Source: Stenocarpella maydis (taxonomy: Eukaryota > Ascomycota > Sordariomycetes > Diaporthales > Diaporthaceae). Taken from it: a DNA stretch of 64,000 bases. The stretch is taken from the NCBI GenBank assembly GCA_002270565.1, contig NQMI01000007.1, forward strand, positions 1 through 64,000, written 5' to 3'. Of the stretch, positions 42,642 to 54,451 are shown one piece after another (position 1 is the stretch's first letter; the number at the start of each line of letters is the position of its first letter). The position numbers were made by a program, and so were the translations under genes. The notes beneath the pieces were generated by a model. That model saw only the letters and a program-made list of their open reading frames with translations. It was not told the origin of the DNA and made no database searches.

Positions 42642-43729
42642 TTTGTTAAACGGAACCGCTCAGCAGGGCGTTGGCACTTCCTGCAAGGAGTTACCCTAGA
42701 CTTCTTGTAAGGAGTTACCCTAGACTTCTAGTAAGGAGTTACCCTAGACTTCTTGCGAGTCAGGCGATTTTCGCTGAGTACGCCTAGTGCGTGCGCGACG
42801 CAAGATGAGTTTGGTGGCCGTGAGTCGATTATTTTGGCCTGCATTTGCACCTTAATTCAGACCTCTGCATTACCCTTATTTCTTACCCAAAAAGTATATA
42901 ACTTAGTGCATTAGATAGCTTGATTTCTGAAGTTTGTATGTACTTAATTTGGGCATTNTTTTGCTCTTTTTGCAGTTGTTTCTGAGCGTTGCAGGCCCAA
43001 ACCAGCGATGTTTTGGCTGGTCCGCTAATCAGTGCAAATAGCGCTGTAGCGTACAGATAGGTAGGCTTGTTTAAGGCCTAAATTCAATGTTGTTTCAGGG
43101 CGCTGACTGCTAGAGCCGGGCTCATAACCTCTGATGAATTTGTGCTATAGAATAGCATTCAGTTCAGCGTGTGTGTGTTTCGGCAGGGTCGCAGTATGGT
43201 GCTCTGAGGCGAATTGGGACGATTGACAATGGTCTGGACAACTTTGTATTGAATTAAGTTGGGCTTCTGTAAGCCCTCCTTATATACCCTCCGACGTCGT
43301 CTCACCCCTGGGCACGCTGCGGTAGGCTCTGGTGCAAATTTGCAAATGCCGGAAAATTCGCCCTTCCAACACACCATCTTTGGTTCCAAACAACTAGCCA
43401 ACCACAGCCCTAGCAATGCCCAAATTAAGTACATACAAACTTCAGAAATCAGGCTATCTAATGCACTAAGTTATATACCTTTTGGGTAAGAAATAAGGGT
43501 AATGCAGAGGTCTGAATTAAGGTGCAAATGCAGGCCAAAATAATCGACTCACGGCCACCAAACTCATCTTGCGTCACGCACGCACTGGGCGTACTTAGCG
43601 AAAATCGCCTGACTCGCAAGTCTAGGGTAACTCCTTGCTAGGAAGTCTAGGGTAACTCCTTACAACGAAGTCTAGGGTAACTCCTTGCACGGAGTACCAA
43701 CGCCCTGCTGAGCGGTTCCGTTTAACAAA
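42642..43729. mobile_element. 1.09-kb foldback/MITE with 310-bp terminal inverted repeats
   Basis: The ends are TTTGTTAAACGGAACCGCTC and its exact reverse complement. The arms run about 310 bp (42642-42957 and about 43420-43729) with few differences. Each arm holds three tandem copies of a unit containing AAGGAGTTACCCTAGACTTC. TA flanks both ends (42640-42641, 43730-43731), as for Tc1/mariner-type insertion. The central 460 bp has no coding frame of note. The element is GC-normal inside AT-rich RIP DNA, so it arrived later. An ambiguous base (N) is at 42958, where the left arm ends. Confidence 0.9.
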
Positions 43730-43731
43730 TA

Positions 43732-46400
43732 CTTTTATTTTTTAAAAGATCTTTTAAAAATGATTTAATACAATTCTACCTTAATATAATAAATAAAACT
43801 TTAAGATTCTACTTAAACTAAGTACTATCTTAAACTTTTATAAGATTTATAAACTTAATAAATAATAACTAAAGGTATTTTATAAATACTTTAATGAAAA
43901 TCTTGAAAAGGAATATAAATAACTCTTAAAGTTACCTATAAAATATCTAATTTAATCTATATTTAAAAAGACTAATAAATTATAACTTCTATATTAACTA
44001 CTAATAATTAAAGAATATTATAATTGAGAATGACTAGTTCTTATTAATTATTAAGGAGCTATAAGATAGATCTAAAGAATTATAATAGTTTATCATATTT
44101 AATTAACAATATAAATATAACATTATTTAAATTAAGAAAGAAAAAGAATAAAGAATAGTATTTAGGATATAATATAGATATCTTAAAATATTAATTATAT
44201 CATTTAAGCTTATTAATATTCAGTATTATTTTAAGAAATAATTGATTTAGTTCTCAATAAGTATTTTAATTATTTTACTATTATATATTTTAATAATATC
44301 ATTATGTTTTTAAGGAACTTAAGATACATAAGAAACATATTAAGAAGATACTTTAGAAGCTTTAAGAAGCTAACTTACTTATAGAATTAAAGAAATATCA
44401 TTTCTATATATAGAAAGTTAACAACTTTAAATATTTTATTAAACTAACCGAGATTTAAATATAAAACTCTAAAATTATGATAATTTGAAATTAACTTGCT
44501 TTATTTAATATTAAGAATATATAAGGATTTTAAGAATATATTAATATTTACTATTAGTTTATTGAAAATTATGAATAAATCTTAGAATCCTTTATAAACG
44601 TAATGAAAAAAGATAAATTATTTATATAAGTAGATATAAAATAAAAGGTATTTAATAAAATGAAGGTATAAGTCTCTTTTAAATTAATACTTATAGAAGC
44701 AGACTTGGAAAAAGAATTTAAAATTAGAATAAATGTTTTAAACTTTATTATTAGAGGGAAGACAGAATAAAGGAATAAATAAGGAAAGTTCCACCTTATT
44801 ATCTTTATTTCTTTTTTGGAAAACTTAATAAATTTAAACTTCATTATTTCATATATTTTACTATTATTAACGAGTTTAATAAATAATAAATCTAATAATT
44901 AGAATATGTATTCTAATTATGTTTTAAAATTATTTATTAGAACGAATTACAAAATAAATAATTAAATATATTTAGTAAATAATTTAATTATATTTAAGAA
45001 GTACTCTTTAATATATATACTTTATTATAAACTAATACAAATAAAACTTTAGAATTAATAAATAATAACTTATAGCTATTTATAAAGTATTACCCTAGAA
45101 GGACTTTATATAGAAAGTTAAGTAGTATTATAAGAATATTCTAGAACTAGAGAAACCTTACCTTTAAAATATTAGAGGAACTTAGTATTATAAAGATAAG
45201 TACTATCTACCTCTAGCTCTTTAAAAAGAAGTTATTTAAGGACTTTATAAAGCACTAGTATATAGGTAATAAGGTATATAAGTAATATACATATAACTTA
45301 AATAGCATTAGAACTTTCTAAAAATAAAAGATGCTATTATAAAATTTATTAGTAAATATAATATTTATAATAAATTTAAGCTATATAAATATAAACTATA
45401 TAAGTTACTATAATTACTATTAATACGTAAGGAATTATAAAATCTAATTAGTTTAGCCTTTATAATTAAACTTTCTTTATTAGTTAAATTAATACCTAAG
45501 ATTGAATATAATAGTATTTTAATTATAATAAATAAATTTATAAAGTATACTTACTTTATATTCTATAAGGAAGCAAGTATAGTAGAATAACTTACTTATA
45601 TCTTCCTAAGGATTATTCATAGTTGGTATAAACTACGTAAGGAAATTATATTTAATAGGGATAAGCTATTTATATTCAACTTCTAGTCCTCTTTAATAAG
45701 ATAACTAAAAGCTAAATATAAGTTATTAACTATAGTATACATACATATACAACTAATATATTACTATTTTATACTAACTATAAATTAATCTAGAAGCGTA
45801 TAAGTACCTTATTAAAGGAACTAAAGTACCTAAGGCTATAGATTATATAGAGAAAATTAATGAAATCTAAAAATAATTTTATTTAGACTTATAATTCATA
45901 TAGGAATAAATAATAACATAAGCAAACTGAAAAAAGATTAAGGGGATTAATCTTTCAGGAGAGAAATATAGTTTACTTACTTTATGAAAAATAAATTATA
46001 ACTAAAAACCCTAATAATAAACTTAATTTTAAGAAACTTAAACTTTTTTAAATTAAAAAATAAATATTAGAAACCAACTATAAACTTATATTACTTAAAG
46101 AAATAAGGATGTATATAATCTTATATATCTCTATATTAGAATTAATATTTGATTAATAAAACTAGCAATAAAAGTAGACCTTAATAACCATAAACTAAAA
46201 CATAAAGTAAAGAAAGTCCTTAACTACAGAATATATAATAATATAATAGAATACCTAATTAAATAAGAAGAATAAAATAGTAAGGATAACTTATAGAAAT
46301 CTATTAAGAATCTAGTAAATTCCCTAAAGGTACTTTAAGTATACTACTAGATAACTAATTAGAAAAATCCCTCTTAGAATTAGATATTACCAACCCCTAG
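43732..46400 (+). mobile_element. Chromodomain Ty3-type pol remnant (RT, RNase H, integrase, chromodomain)
   Basis: Extremely AT-rich, but order and spacing of pol survive when stops are read as Gln, Trp or Arg. The reverse transcriptase active site near 44286 reads YFNN for YLDD. The thumb/connection segment near 44370-44420 reads LLIELKKYHFYIQKV. The RNase H start near 44690 is LILIEADLEKEFKIRINVLN. The integrase end of the core near 45655-45720 is NRDKLFIFNF. A chromodomain near 46240-46350 reads IEYLIKQEEQNSKDN. All core acidic residues I could place are changed by G-to-A. It may be the continuation of the gag-protease at 39.2-42.1 kb, interrupted by the inverted LTR and foldback element, or a separate copy. 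Confidence 0.78.
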
Positions 46401-47124
46401 TTAATAACTCTAAAGCTATTATTAGCCTAAAGAAAAGAAGCTCGATTAGAAGATTCTAAGACTACTTAATTTACCATTAAATAAGCTTCTTCTTTTATAT
46501 AATTCTTCTCTAGATTCTCTAATAAGTAAAGACCTTTATATAATATTTACTAAGCCTACTTTACTACCTTATAATACTATTATTTAAGGGTATCTAACTT
46601 AATAAAATGCTGACTTATCTTTTATTATTTCTTTAATAAAGCTTCTTATATTTAATAAAGTATACCTTTAGCTTTCTCCTCTTAATATTCTAAGTATTTC
46701 TTTTTTAAAATCTGGTTCTAAATTAAAACAAAAAAACTAGGGTTAAAAAAGTTAGAAATAAATGAATAAGAATATTTATTACCTTTTAGAACTTATAAAT
46801 ATACCTATACTTATATAAGAATAACTATAATAAATCTAGTTATTATAATGCGTTTTATTATTTAAACTTAATATAAAGTACTTTTATCTATATTAATAAT
46901 ATAAGTTATAAGGTATAACTTTAAAACCCATTTCTTTAATTAGTAAAATAAGAGCATTATATTACTTTTTTTGTTTTTAGAAATAAGGTTTAAATATATA
47001 CGTTAATAATATAATTAGTATATAAATAAGGAAATTTAAGTAAATATATATGTAAAAGAAAATACGGAAAGAAATATACTAAATAAGCTTTTTAAGAATA
47101 AAAAGTAATAAAGGAGGGGAATAA
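46401..47124 (+). other. Retrotransposon 3' non-coding part with polypurine tract
   Basis: AT-rich sequence between the chromodomain and the next LTR-like block. AAAGGAGGGGA at 47110-47120 has the position and composition of a polypurine tract. Confidence 0.5.
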
Positions 47125-47579
47125 TATTATAAATATAATAAGAATAGAAACTAAGAATGAACTATTGTTCACTAAAGGTATAAATAAACTTTATAAGCTA
47201 GCTAGCTAGGCCTATAGAAAGAGATATAGCTATTAATATATATAACCTAAATTACTTACCTATATAAGGAAGGGAGTACTTAAATTACTAATAGAGTAGT
47301 AAGCTAAGTAAGCTACTAAATTATTAGGATTACTAACCTATTAGTAAGTTAGGTAAGCTAGGCTAAAGAGATAGACTATATAAACCTATAATTATTACTA
47401 CTAGATAGTATAGCTTAGGATAGCTCTTTAGCAGTTAATCTAAGTATTTACTTAAGAAAAGCTTTAATAGCTTTTAATTACTATTATTACATTGCTTAGA
47501 ATAATCCCACCTTAAACGCCCCTTGAATATAAACCCACTCACTAGGTTTATCAGCTAAGAAACAGCTATAATAATCACA
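47125..47579 (+). repeat. Probable 3' LTR of the chromodomain element
   Basis: Starts TATTATAAAT just after a polypurine tract and ends ATAATCACA. It shares a block with the 9452/38771 LTR family (CAGTTAATCTAAGTATTTA, then ATATAAACCC) but otherwise differs, so it is a related, distinct LTR family. Boundaries are approximate. Confidence 0.55.
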
Positions 47580-48835
47580 CTACAGGCTGATTCTAACGCT
47601 CAGTCACTCATCTATAGCAGCTTTAAAGCATTATTATTAGTATAGTCGTCCTTAGAGATCATTACTTATGCAAACGGGCATAAAGAAGGGTCTATCTCTT
47701 TAACGTTACTATTAAAAGCCTTTTAGTAACTAATTAGTATTGGTTGGCTATCCTATACAAATTATATCATATAATTAAACGTAATAGTGGTAATAGTGAT
47801 TAATTTAAAAGCTATAGTATTAAGGGGAAAGTTGTAGCGTAGCTGCAGCCCCTTTAAGATTCTAGTTATAGGTGCCCAGGGCGCTATTAATAGGCTGGCG
47901 CACGGGCCACCAAGTGCCCCGTGCTTAGTGCCCTATAGGCAGACCATACTGACTAACTACTATTCCTAGAGTAACTACTATTATTATATAGTAGCTAGAT
48001 AAGTACAAATAATACTTATGGAATTCCTAACTATAATATAAGAAAATATATTACTATATAATAGTAATATCTTCTTTTAATATTCTCTTCTTCTTTTTAA
48101 AAAAGAATTAATCTTATTCTCTTATAATAACACCTAATAATTATTCTTTATTAGCTAAAATTAATATATTAATAAATACTTTAGAAATCTATAAAGATTA
48201 TGTTAAGTAAATTCAATATTTAAAAAATAAAAAATTAAAGATTAAAGAAATATCTTAAAAGAAAAAAATAGACACTATAAAAGTTTTTAAAGAATATTAA
48301 TTAACTAATAAAGATCTTAAAAAGTAGTATATAGTTTAGCTAATAAGTAGCTATAATTAAATAAAATATAGTTTTAAAAAAATATTAAGGCCTTTAGTAG
48401 CCTTTACATTTAAGAGGAGTAAGCTAATTAATATATTTAACTAATTAATATATCAAGCTAATTAATATATTTAGCAAATTAATATATTTAGCAAATTAAT
48501 ATATTTAGCAAATTAATATATTTAGCAAATCAATATATTTAGAAAATTAATAAACTATATTAATTAAATAAACTATAATCTTAAAAAATAATTAAAGCTT
48601 TTAATAAACCTTATACTTAAGTAGAAATATTATAATATTATTAATATATTTAAGTTAATTAAATTGATTAAAAGTAAATAATTATAAATAAATAGTATTA
48701 AATAATATTAGTTTAGATGAATTTTATAATATTTATAAGATGTTAAGGTTATTAAAACTTAAGTAATTTACTAAAACTAATTAGCTAATTAGTATAACTA
48801 GCTAATTAATAAACTATATTAAAGTAGCTTAACTA
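47580..48835. other. AT-rich repeat DNA with a small GC-richer island
   Basis: At about 47829-47945 a GC-richer stretch (GTAGCGTAGCTGCAGCCCC, GGCGCACGGGCCACC) stands out. The rest is nearly pure AT. No gene is seen. Confidence 0.5.
48426..48545. repeat. 17-bp AT-rich tandem repeat
   Basis: About five to six copies of AATTAATATATTTAGCA with small changes at the edges. Confidence 0.85.
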
Positions 48836-51800
48836 ATGTCTAATATTATAGCTGTTATATGGGAAGTGCTTTTTATATATATAATGAGTATAAGAATAGT
48901 AGGCCCAGCAAGCCCCTGCTTCGTGACAAATGCTATTGATGTATGTAGTTCCGGCATCTGTAATGCATCAGCAGGCGACACATTCTTCCGAGACCGCGCC
49001 CTTACTGTACTTGGAGCAACCGACACTATCTAGCGGATCTGTGTCACTGATGCAGTGCTCAGCCTAGTTATGGCAATCAGAGACGCAATATTTTTGTCGA
49101 TTCAACGTGGCCCGTCAGTTCGGTCATCTCAATCGGTTCTGCGAACGCGAGTCTGTGGTTGAATAATTCTCCATTCAGGTCTGGCAACATGACACCGTCC
49201 TTCACTGCGCGCTCTGTTGTGTGGCCGACCGACTCGACAGGCCGCTTCATTGATTGATTATTGCGCAGCCCACGGGGTCGGCAAGGGACATTTGAAGACG
49301 ACCATATTGAAAAGAATGCTGTCAGCGCCCTCCATAACTTGACTCGTCTAGTTGGTTTGGTTAATGCAGTGACTGCGGTATGCTGCCATAGATGGCACAT
49401 GTCAGTCAAGTGTTTAAGGTCTTGGCTGTATTCGTATAGGCAGGTATTTGATGCTTTCTGGTACGATTGCCTCCGTTTATAATGCCTTCATACGTACATA
49501 GTCTACCAGAAAGACGCCGAGTGAGTTGCAGGTGTTGCCAGCATTCGCCCTCCTTTCAGGATAACCACTTCATCTCGAGTTCTGCTGAGGTTGAGGAACC
49601 ATTGGCCGAGCAGCCGAATATCATGGTTGGGAAATTCCGGGAGATGTTGGGAGTCAGTGACTTGGAGGTCCTGCCGAAGATGAGATGCAGGCCATGCCAT
49701 CAGTACTTCGAGCTTCATCGAGCGGGACCGGCCACCACTGAAGTCATGGTACCCCTAGAATAATGCACATACCATAGCAAGAGACATTCTCCCTCGACCT
49801 CGGACCTATTCACGTGAGAAACTGACAACTGTTGCGAAGATTCTTTCGTCAAACCCCATCAGACTGGGCCGCCCAACCTCCCATCCGCACAAATTGAAGG
49901 CGAGCAAACAATAACCACTATTTCCATGGTTTATACACTAATATAACGCATCTCAGTTGGGGATCCAGTTGGCGAGAACCTCAAGTGCTGGACCTGGTTA
50001 TAAACGTGGTCTTCGAATTATTCCTGCGGACGAAATCAAAGCCTCAGTGCTGGGCGCACCTCTGCGAAGCACAAGCTGGTGGCTTCGCTGTCAACCTTCA
50101 CATTGTGCACATTTCCTGTATTCTTTGCGGAACCATTTCCGGCTCGTTCACGACGACGTGGACGTGTGTCATCCGCTGATGAGGGAGGTGTCGTCAAGGT
50201 ACATACCAGCATCGCCGCCAACGGGGACAGTGCCGGACACAGTCGTGGCTTCGACCCCAGCTGGCATGGTATTCGTTCTTTTGGCCGCCGAATGGGGCAT
50301 TCGAAATGTGGCTTCGAGCCTGCGTAGCAGGGTGCTTGTCAAGGACCAGCACTGGCTGGGAGAGGCTGGTTTGCGGGATAGGGCAGCGGGTATGAGACTC
50401 TCATTGTCTTCTCCGTTTTCTAGGGCTTTGCTTGGTGGAGTGTCTTTCCTGGGCAGGATTTCCGGTCACCTGCGAGCTGAAATGTCTCTGCTGGGAAGGA
50501 AAAAAGTTGACGACGGGTGGTACACCGGTACAGCACTGGCATCACAGCTATATCCATTGTGTAAGTATCGCCCGCTGAGAATCCTGATCAACTATGTACC
50601 TATTTCACATGACTTGAAGCTAGTCAAGATCGGCGTGATGATCACTTTAACCCAGAAGAGAGGGCTTCGAAGGGGCCAAATACGCCACGGAGCGTACGAG
50701 GCCTATCGTGACTCTCACTCTCTCTCTCTCAACACGCACCAACGCTTGCAACGGAGGTCCAGTACGGTACATCCCAAGCTACCCTCTAGCAAGCGTAATC
50801 ATAAGCATATTTAAATAGGTAGTGTCTTATCAACTCTTGTTGGAGTTTGCTTTCTCTAGGCGAATATTATTATCTTATTGTGGCTTTATATATTTTCTAG
50901 TAATTTGACCGAAAGAGACTCTTTGTAGTGGCCCACATGATGATCACTTAGAACAACGCATCATGTTCTCGCAACAATGGTAGCTAATCAAGTAAACGAG
51001 AGCCATAGTGACCCTCTCCTGAACGCACACCCCAGCGGCACGCAGTGGGTCAGAGAGAAGAAGACCAAAACGGTCTCTTCTTTACACCTCTTTACTTCAC
51101 AAATGCAAGAAACCATGGCATCAGTGTAGTCCTGAGAATTCAGCTCAAGGTCAGCAGCAACACAACATATTTCGGACTTACTATCAACGGAACTTCATAT
51201 CTAGGGTAATTCTCGAGTGCTGCTATTCAAAATGAATCACTCAACATATCCACCTGTCCGATGACATCTCCAGCTGCTGTTTTGTGGTAATGTCCTACCC
51301 GTATGTTGTTGAACGCCAAAGCGATAACGCAATTGCACTGCAATTGCGTACCCTATATTCTTTCCACAGATGTTCCGAATGCTGCACAATACGTGTCACG
51401 AGATATAAATGTAGCCACTGCACTGTGCACTGGCAGCTGCTTCTTTGAGTCACAAAACGATATTGCCGCTCGGATTATCTATGCAGACAGTCATGTTTCA
51501 CACCAATCACGTGGCAGCATGGCAGGAAATCCCCTGAACGCCCAAGTTAGGGAGGCGTACATGTGGCTCATTAGTTGGGTACAGATGACTGGTACGAGGG
51601 AACCAAGGCCGCGGGCTTTAGAATCTAGACCTTAAATGTATTCCAGAGAAAATGAGCACGCAGGCTATAGAGACACACGCATACACCAAAGCCAAGCGAA
51701 CCCCCTATCCCTTTGTTTGCCTCCTGCAAGAAAATTAAACAATAAACAATGTTTGCTCCCCAATCCCTGCCTGCCCCGTGTACTGGCCACGAGCCTTTCA

Positions 51801-52238
51801 CCTATGCTATTACTTTAAAGTCTAGACGAGTTTGGAAACGCAAAATGGGAAACCTCAACACTCGGCGAACCAAGTATATGTATATCCAAGTCGTCTCTTT
51901 TCGCCCCCCCTCCCCGGCTGGCCCAGACCGATTCATGTTCAATCCAGGAATATACTGGCCTAAACTCATCCCGCTCGCCTCAGTGTGTTTGTGTGGGTAT
52001 GTGATGCACGGCCGCCCTGAGTTGCCGATACCGAACGATTGACCACCACTGCCTCCTTTGGAAGATTCCATTTCCCGGGGTATCCATCATTAAACGCCGT
52101 CGCATGTATGCAGTAGAAGACGAGAGAAGTCGTAATGTTCGTAATTCGTCATCCAGACATTGCTCATACACCGCATGGCCCAGCAAAGGGCACACGATGC
52201 GATTGCCGCCTGCGACAACATCGGCCGGGGTTGTCATC
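48836..52238. other. GC-balanced region without a recognisable gene
   Basis: Composition returns to normal at about 48890. Protein-like patches occur on the minus strand at 49080-49400 (EGADSILFNMVVFKCPLPTP, then in another frame RAVKDGVMLPDLNGELFNH). These look like the end of a broken gene I cannot name. A 285-codon plus-strand frame at 49957-50814 lacks an ATG start and motifs. A perfect-looking inverted pair (AAGAAGACC...GGTCTCTTCTT) lies near 51057-51082. Downstream of 51100 nothing is supported. Confidence 0.4.
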
Positions 52239-54451
52239 TCATAGCGCTCCGGAGATCTTCCTCGCCGTGTTTGCCGCGGCGGTTGTTGGGCTGTGGTTGT
52301 GGATACTGCCCACCCGGCCACTTGTCTTGCGCACGCCCGCTGGCTCCTTGCCGCTGGGGTAACCTCGAAGACTATCACCAGTTCGCTTACCAGCGCCGCC
52401 ACCACGGACCTTGGTCAAGACACCGGACGCCGAAGTAGCGCGCATGGGCGAGGTCTGGGCCGACTTGACCCGACCAAGTGAGCCGCCGATGTTCTCGACG
52501 TCATTTGAGGCGTCATCAATGACCGAGGTGTAGATGGAGGTCGTTGTCGTCGTATGACTCACAGAGCGTGACTTGCCCGAGTTGGGGGAGTTGGAGACCT
52601 TGCGCGCTCGCATGCGCAGGTGCAGCTCCTCATCGGACTCGGCCGGTGACTGCCGCTGGACGGAAATGACCTCGGTCTGTTGCTGAATGCCACCGTTCTC
52701 CTCCTCGATCGAGGACCGGTACACACCACCGCGGCTGCTATACGGGTGGTGGCGCGTCTTTCGAGGCTGCCCTGGCGTGGGGGCTGGCAGGTAGTTCTCC
52801 TGGTCTGGTGGGGCGTTTGTCCTCTCGTTGTCCACCTCGCCCAGCGGAGTCCTATTCGAGGGGCTGCGGTTGGGAGGCGTCGAGGTCTTGCTGGGGCTGC
52901 GGCCGATGTTGGCCTTCTGCATAGCGCGGATGGGTGTGCTGGGCTGGGGGTTGGCGGCGGCCATCTCCTTGCGCAACTTCCTCTCGATGCGCTCCTCGAC
53001 CCACCACTCGCGGAACGTGCCCTGGTTAAGGTGGAGCCAATGCTGCTGCGGGCCTACGACCATGCCAGGTCGCATGAAGCGCATGTACGCAATGACCTCG
53101 TTGGCGGTGAAGCCATACCTGTAGATGAGGTAGGCCCCAATGAGGCATCCTGTACGGCCGAGGCCAGCCTTGCAGTGGACAGCGATGCCCTTCTTCCTGA
53201 TGGTGATCATTTCGTGGGCGAGCCTGATGAACTTGCGCACCGTGGCCATGGCCGGGCAGGTGCCGTCTTCGAATATCATGTCCATGTGCTGGATGCCCAG
53301 GCCCTCGAAGTAGGATGGCGAGTATAGCGCCGAGTTGAGTCGCACCACCAGGCCAATGTTGCGCTCGGAGAAGTGGGAGAGGACGTTCTTGAAGGGTTGG
53401 GGCAGTGTCGGGTGTGCGTCGACGGCGTCCAGGGACTTTGGCACGGTTGCCCAGAGGTCCGAGTCCTCTGGTATCCTTGCAACCGGCTCCTGTTGGGGCG
53501 AGGCGAAGGCCAGGAAGCTGGGGGTGATCCAGTTGAAGTCGCCGTGCTCTACCCTCTCGAACCTCTCATACTCATCCAGGTCGAAGTCCTCGAGGGCACA
53601 AACGCCCTCTTCCTTTGCCTTCCACACCCCATAGACGACATCCTGCACGGTGATGCCGTAGTCGGCCTGGCTATACCCGGCGTCCCGGAAGGGCATCAGT
53701 GGAGGGTCAACCTGGGCGATAGGTGCCAGGGCCAGGTGTGGCGGCCAGGACTGAATCAGGACCATGTAGCAAGCCAGCAGGGCGGAGGCATTGGCGCGGC
53801 CTGGGAGCGAAGGTCAGCATCAGGGATGGGCTGGCGGGCAAGCCAGGGGGAGGGGATACGTACTTCTTGGGTCGGCCCTGCTCCAGAAGACGACGGGGCG
53901 GTCCTTGTTCTCCTTTGCACCCAGGATCTCGTGGAACTGGAGGGCAAACCTGTAGAGGTGGCCAATGTGGAGCGGGCCAAAGTCATGGTGGAAGTTGTTG
54001 TACAGCAGGGTGTCGTCTACGGTGAAGTAGTAGGGCTGCTTGTACGGGGATTTCGGGACAGCCTGCGGCCCGTTGCCAGCCCTTTGGGAGCGCTTTGTGG
54101 GGGATCTCACAGGACCGTCTGGGTAAGGGAAGAGAGTATCCTCATTTGGGGGGTGGACATAGGATGCGAGGTAAAGGCGGTCTTGGGGGAAGGTTAGTAA
54201 GTTTACTGCAGAAGGCTGACGGGCGCGTCGGCCGCCAAGGACAGCATTGGGAGCGGGAAGAGCTCTTATGGCGGTCTGGCGGGATGTTTGTCTGGAGAGG
54301 ATATGCCGGCACATGAATATGGCAAGGGGTCACAGAAGTGGCAGAAGAGAGCAGTGCAAATGGGGGGGGCTGGGTCTCGCAGGCAAGACTGGGACGTACC
54401 TGGGATGTACTCGATGATCTGGCCGAGGTTGGAGCTCTTGGAAGGACCCAT
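52239..54451 (-). CDS. CDC14: CDC14-type dual-specificity protein phosphatase
   Basis: Phosphatase that removes phosphate from CDK-type Ser/Thr-Pro sites and acts at mitotic exit, cytokinesis and sporulation, moving between nucleolus, nucleus and spindle or septum. Exons are 54400-54451, 53864-54181 and 52239-53800, with introns of 218 and 63 nt (the first has a CTAAC branch point and CAAG acceptor). They total 643 codons exactly. The N-terminal half is the DSPn domain (IPDRLYLASYVHPP to FWSRADPR). The catalytic half has the general acid Asp302 (FEDGTCP) and signature HCKAGLGRTG with Cys333 and Arg339. The remaining 230 residues are a Ser/Pro/Arg-rich, likely disordered tail with several SP sites and basic patches suited to phosphoregulation and nuclear import. 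It is intact and a reliable marker of core genome here. Confidence 0.97.

Noticed and set aside
43159..43489. Overlapping frames of 76 and 91 codons inside the foldback element
   Set aside because: They run from the unique centre into the inverted arm on both strands and show no transposase motif.
44569..44844. 91-codon minus-strand frame rich in Phe, Ile, Lys and Asn
   Set aside because: It is the antisense of the RIP-damaged RT/RNase H region; open only because AT-rich DNA has few stops in that frame.
49957..50814. 285-codon open frame on the plus strand
   Set aside because: It begins with a non-ATG codon, shows no family motif and ends in simple-sequence-like residues (SHSLSLNTHQ). Its length is notable, but I cannot support a gene.
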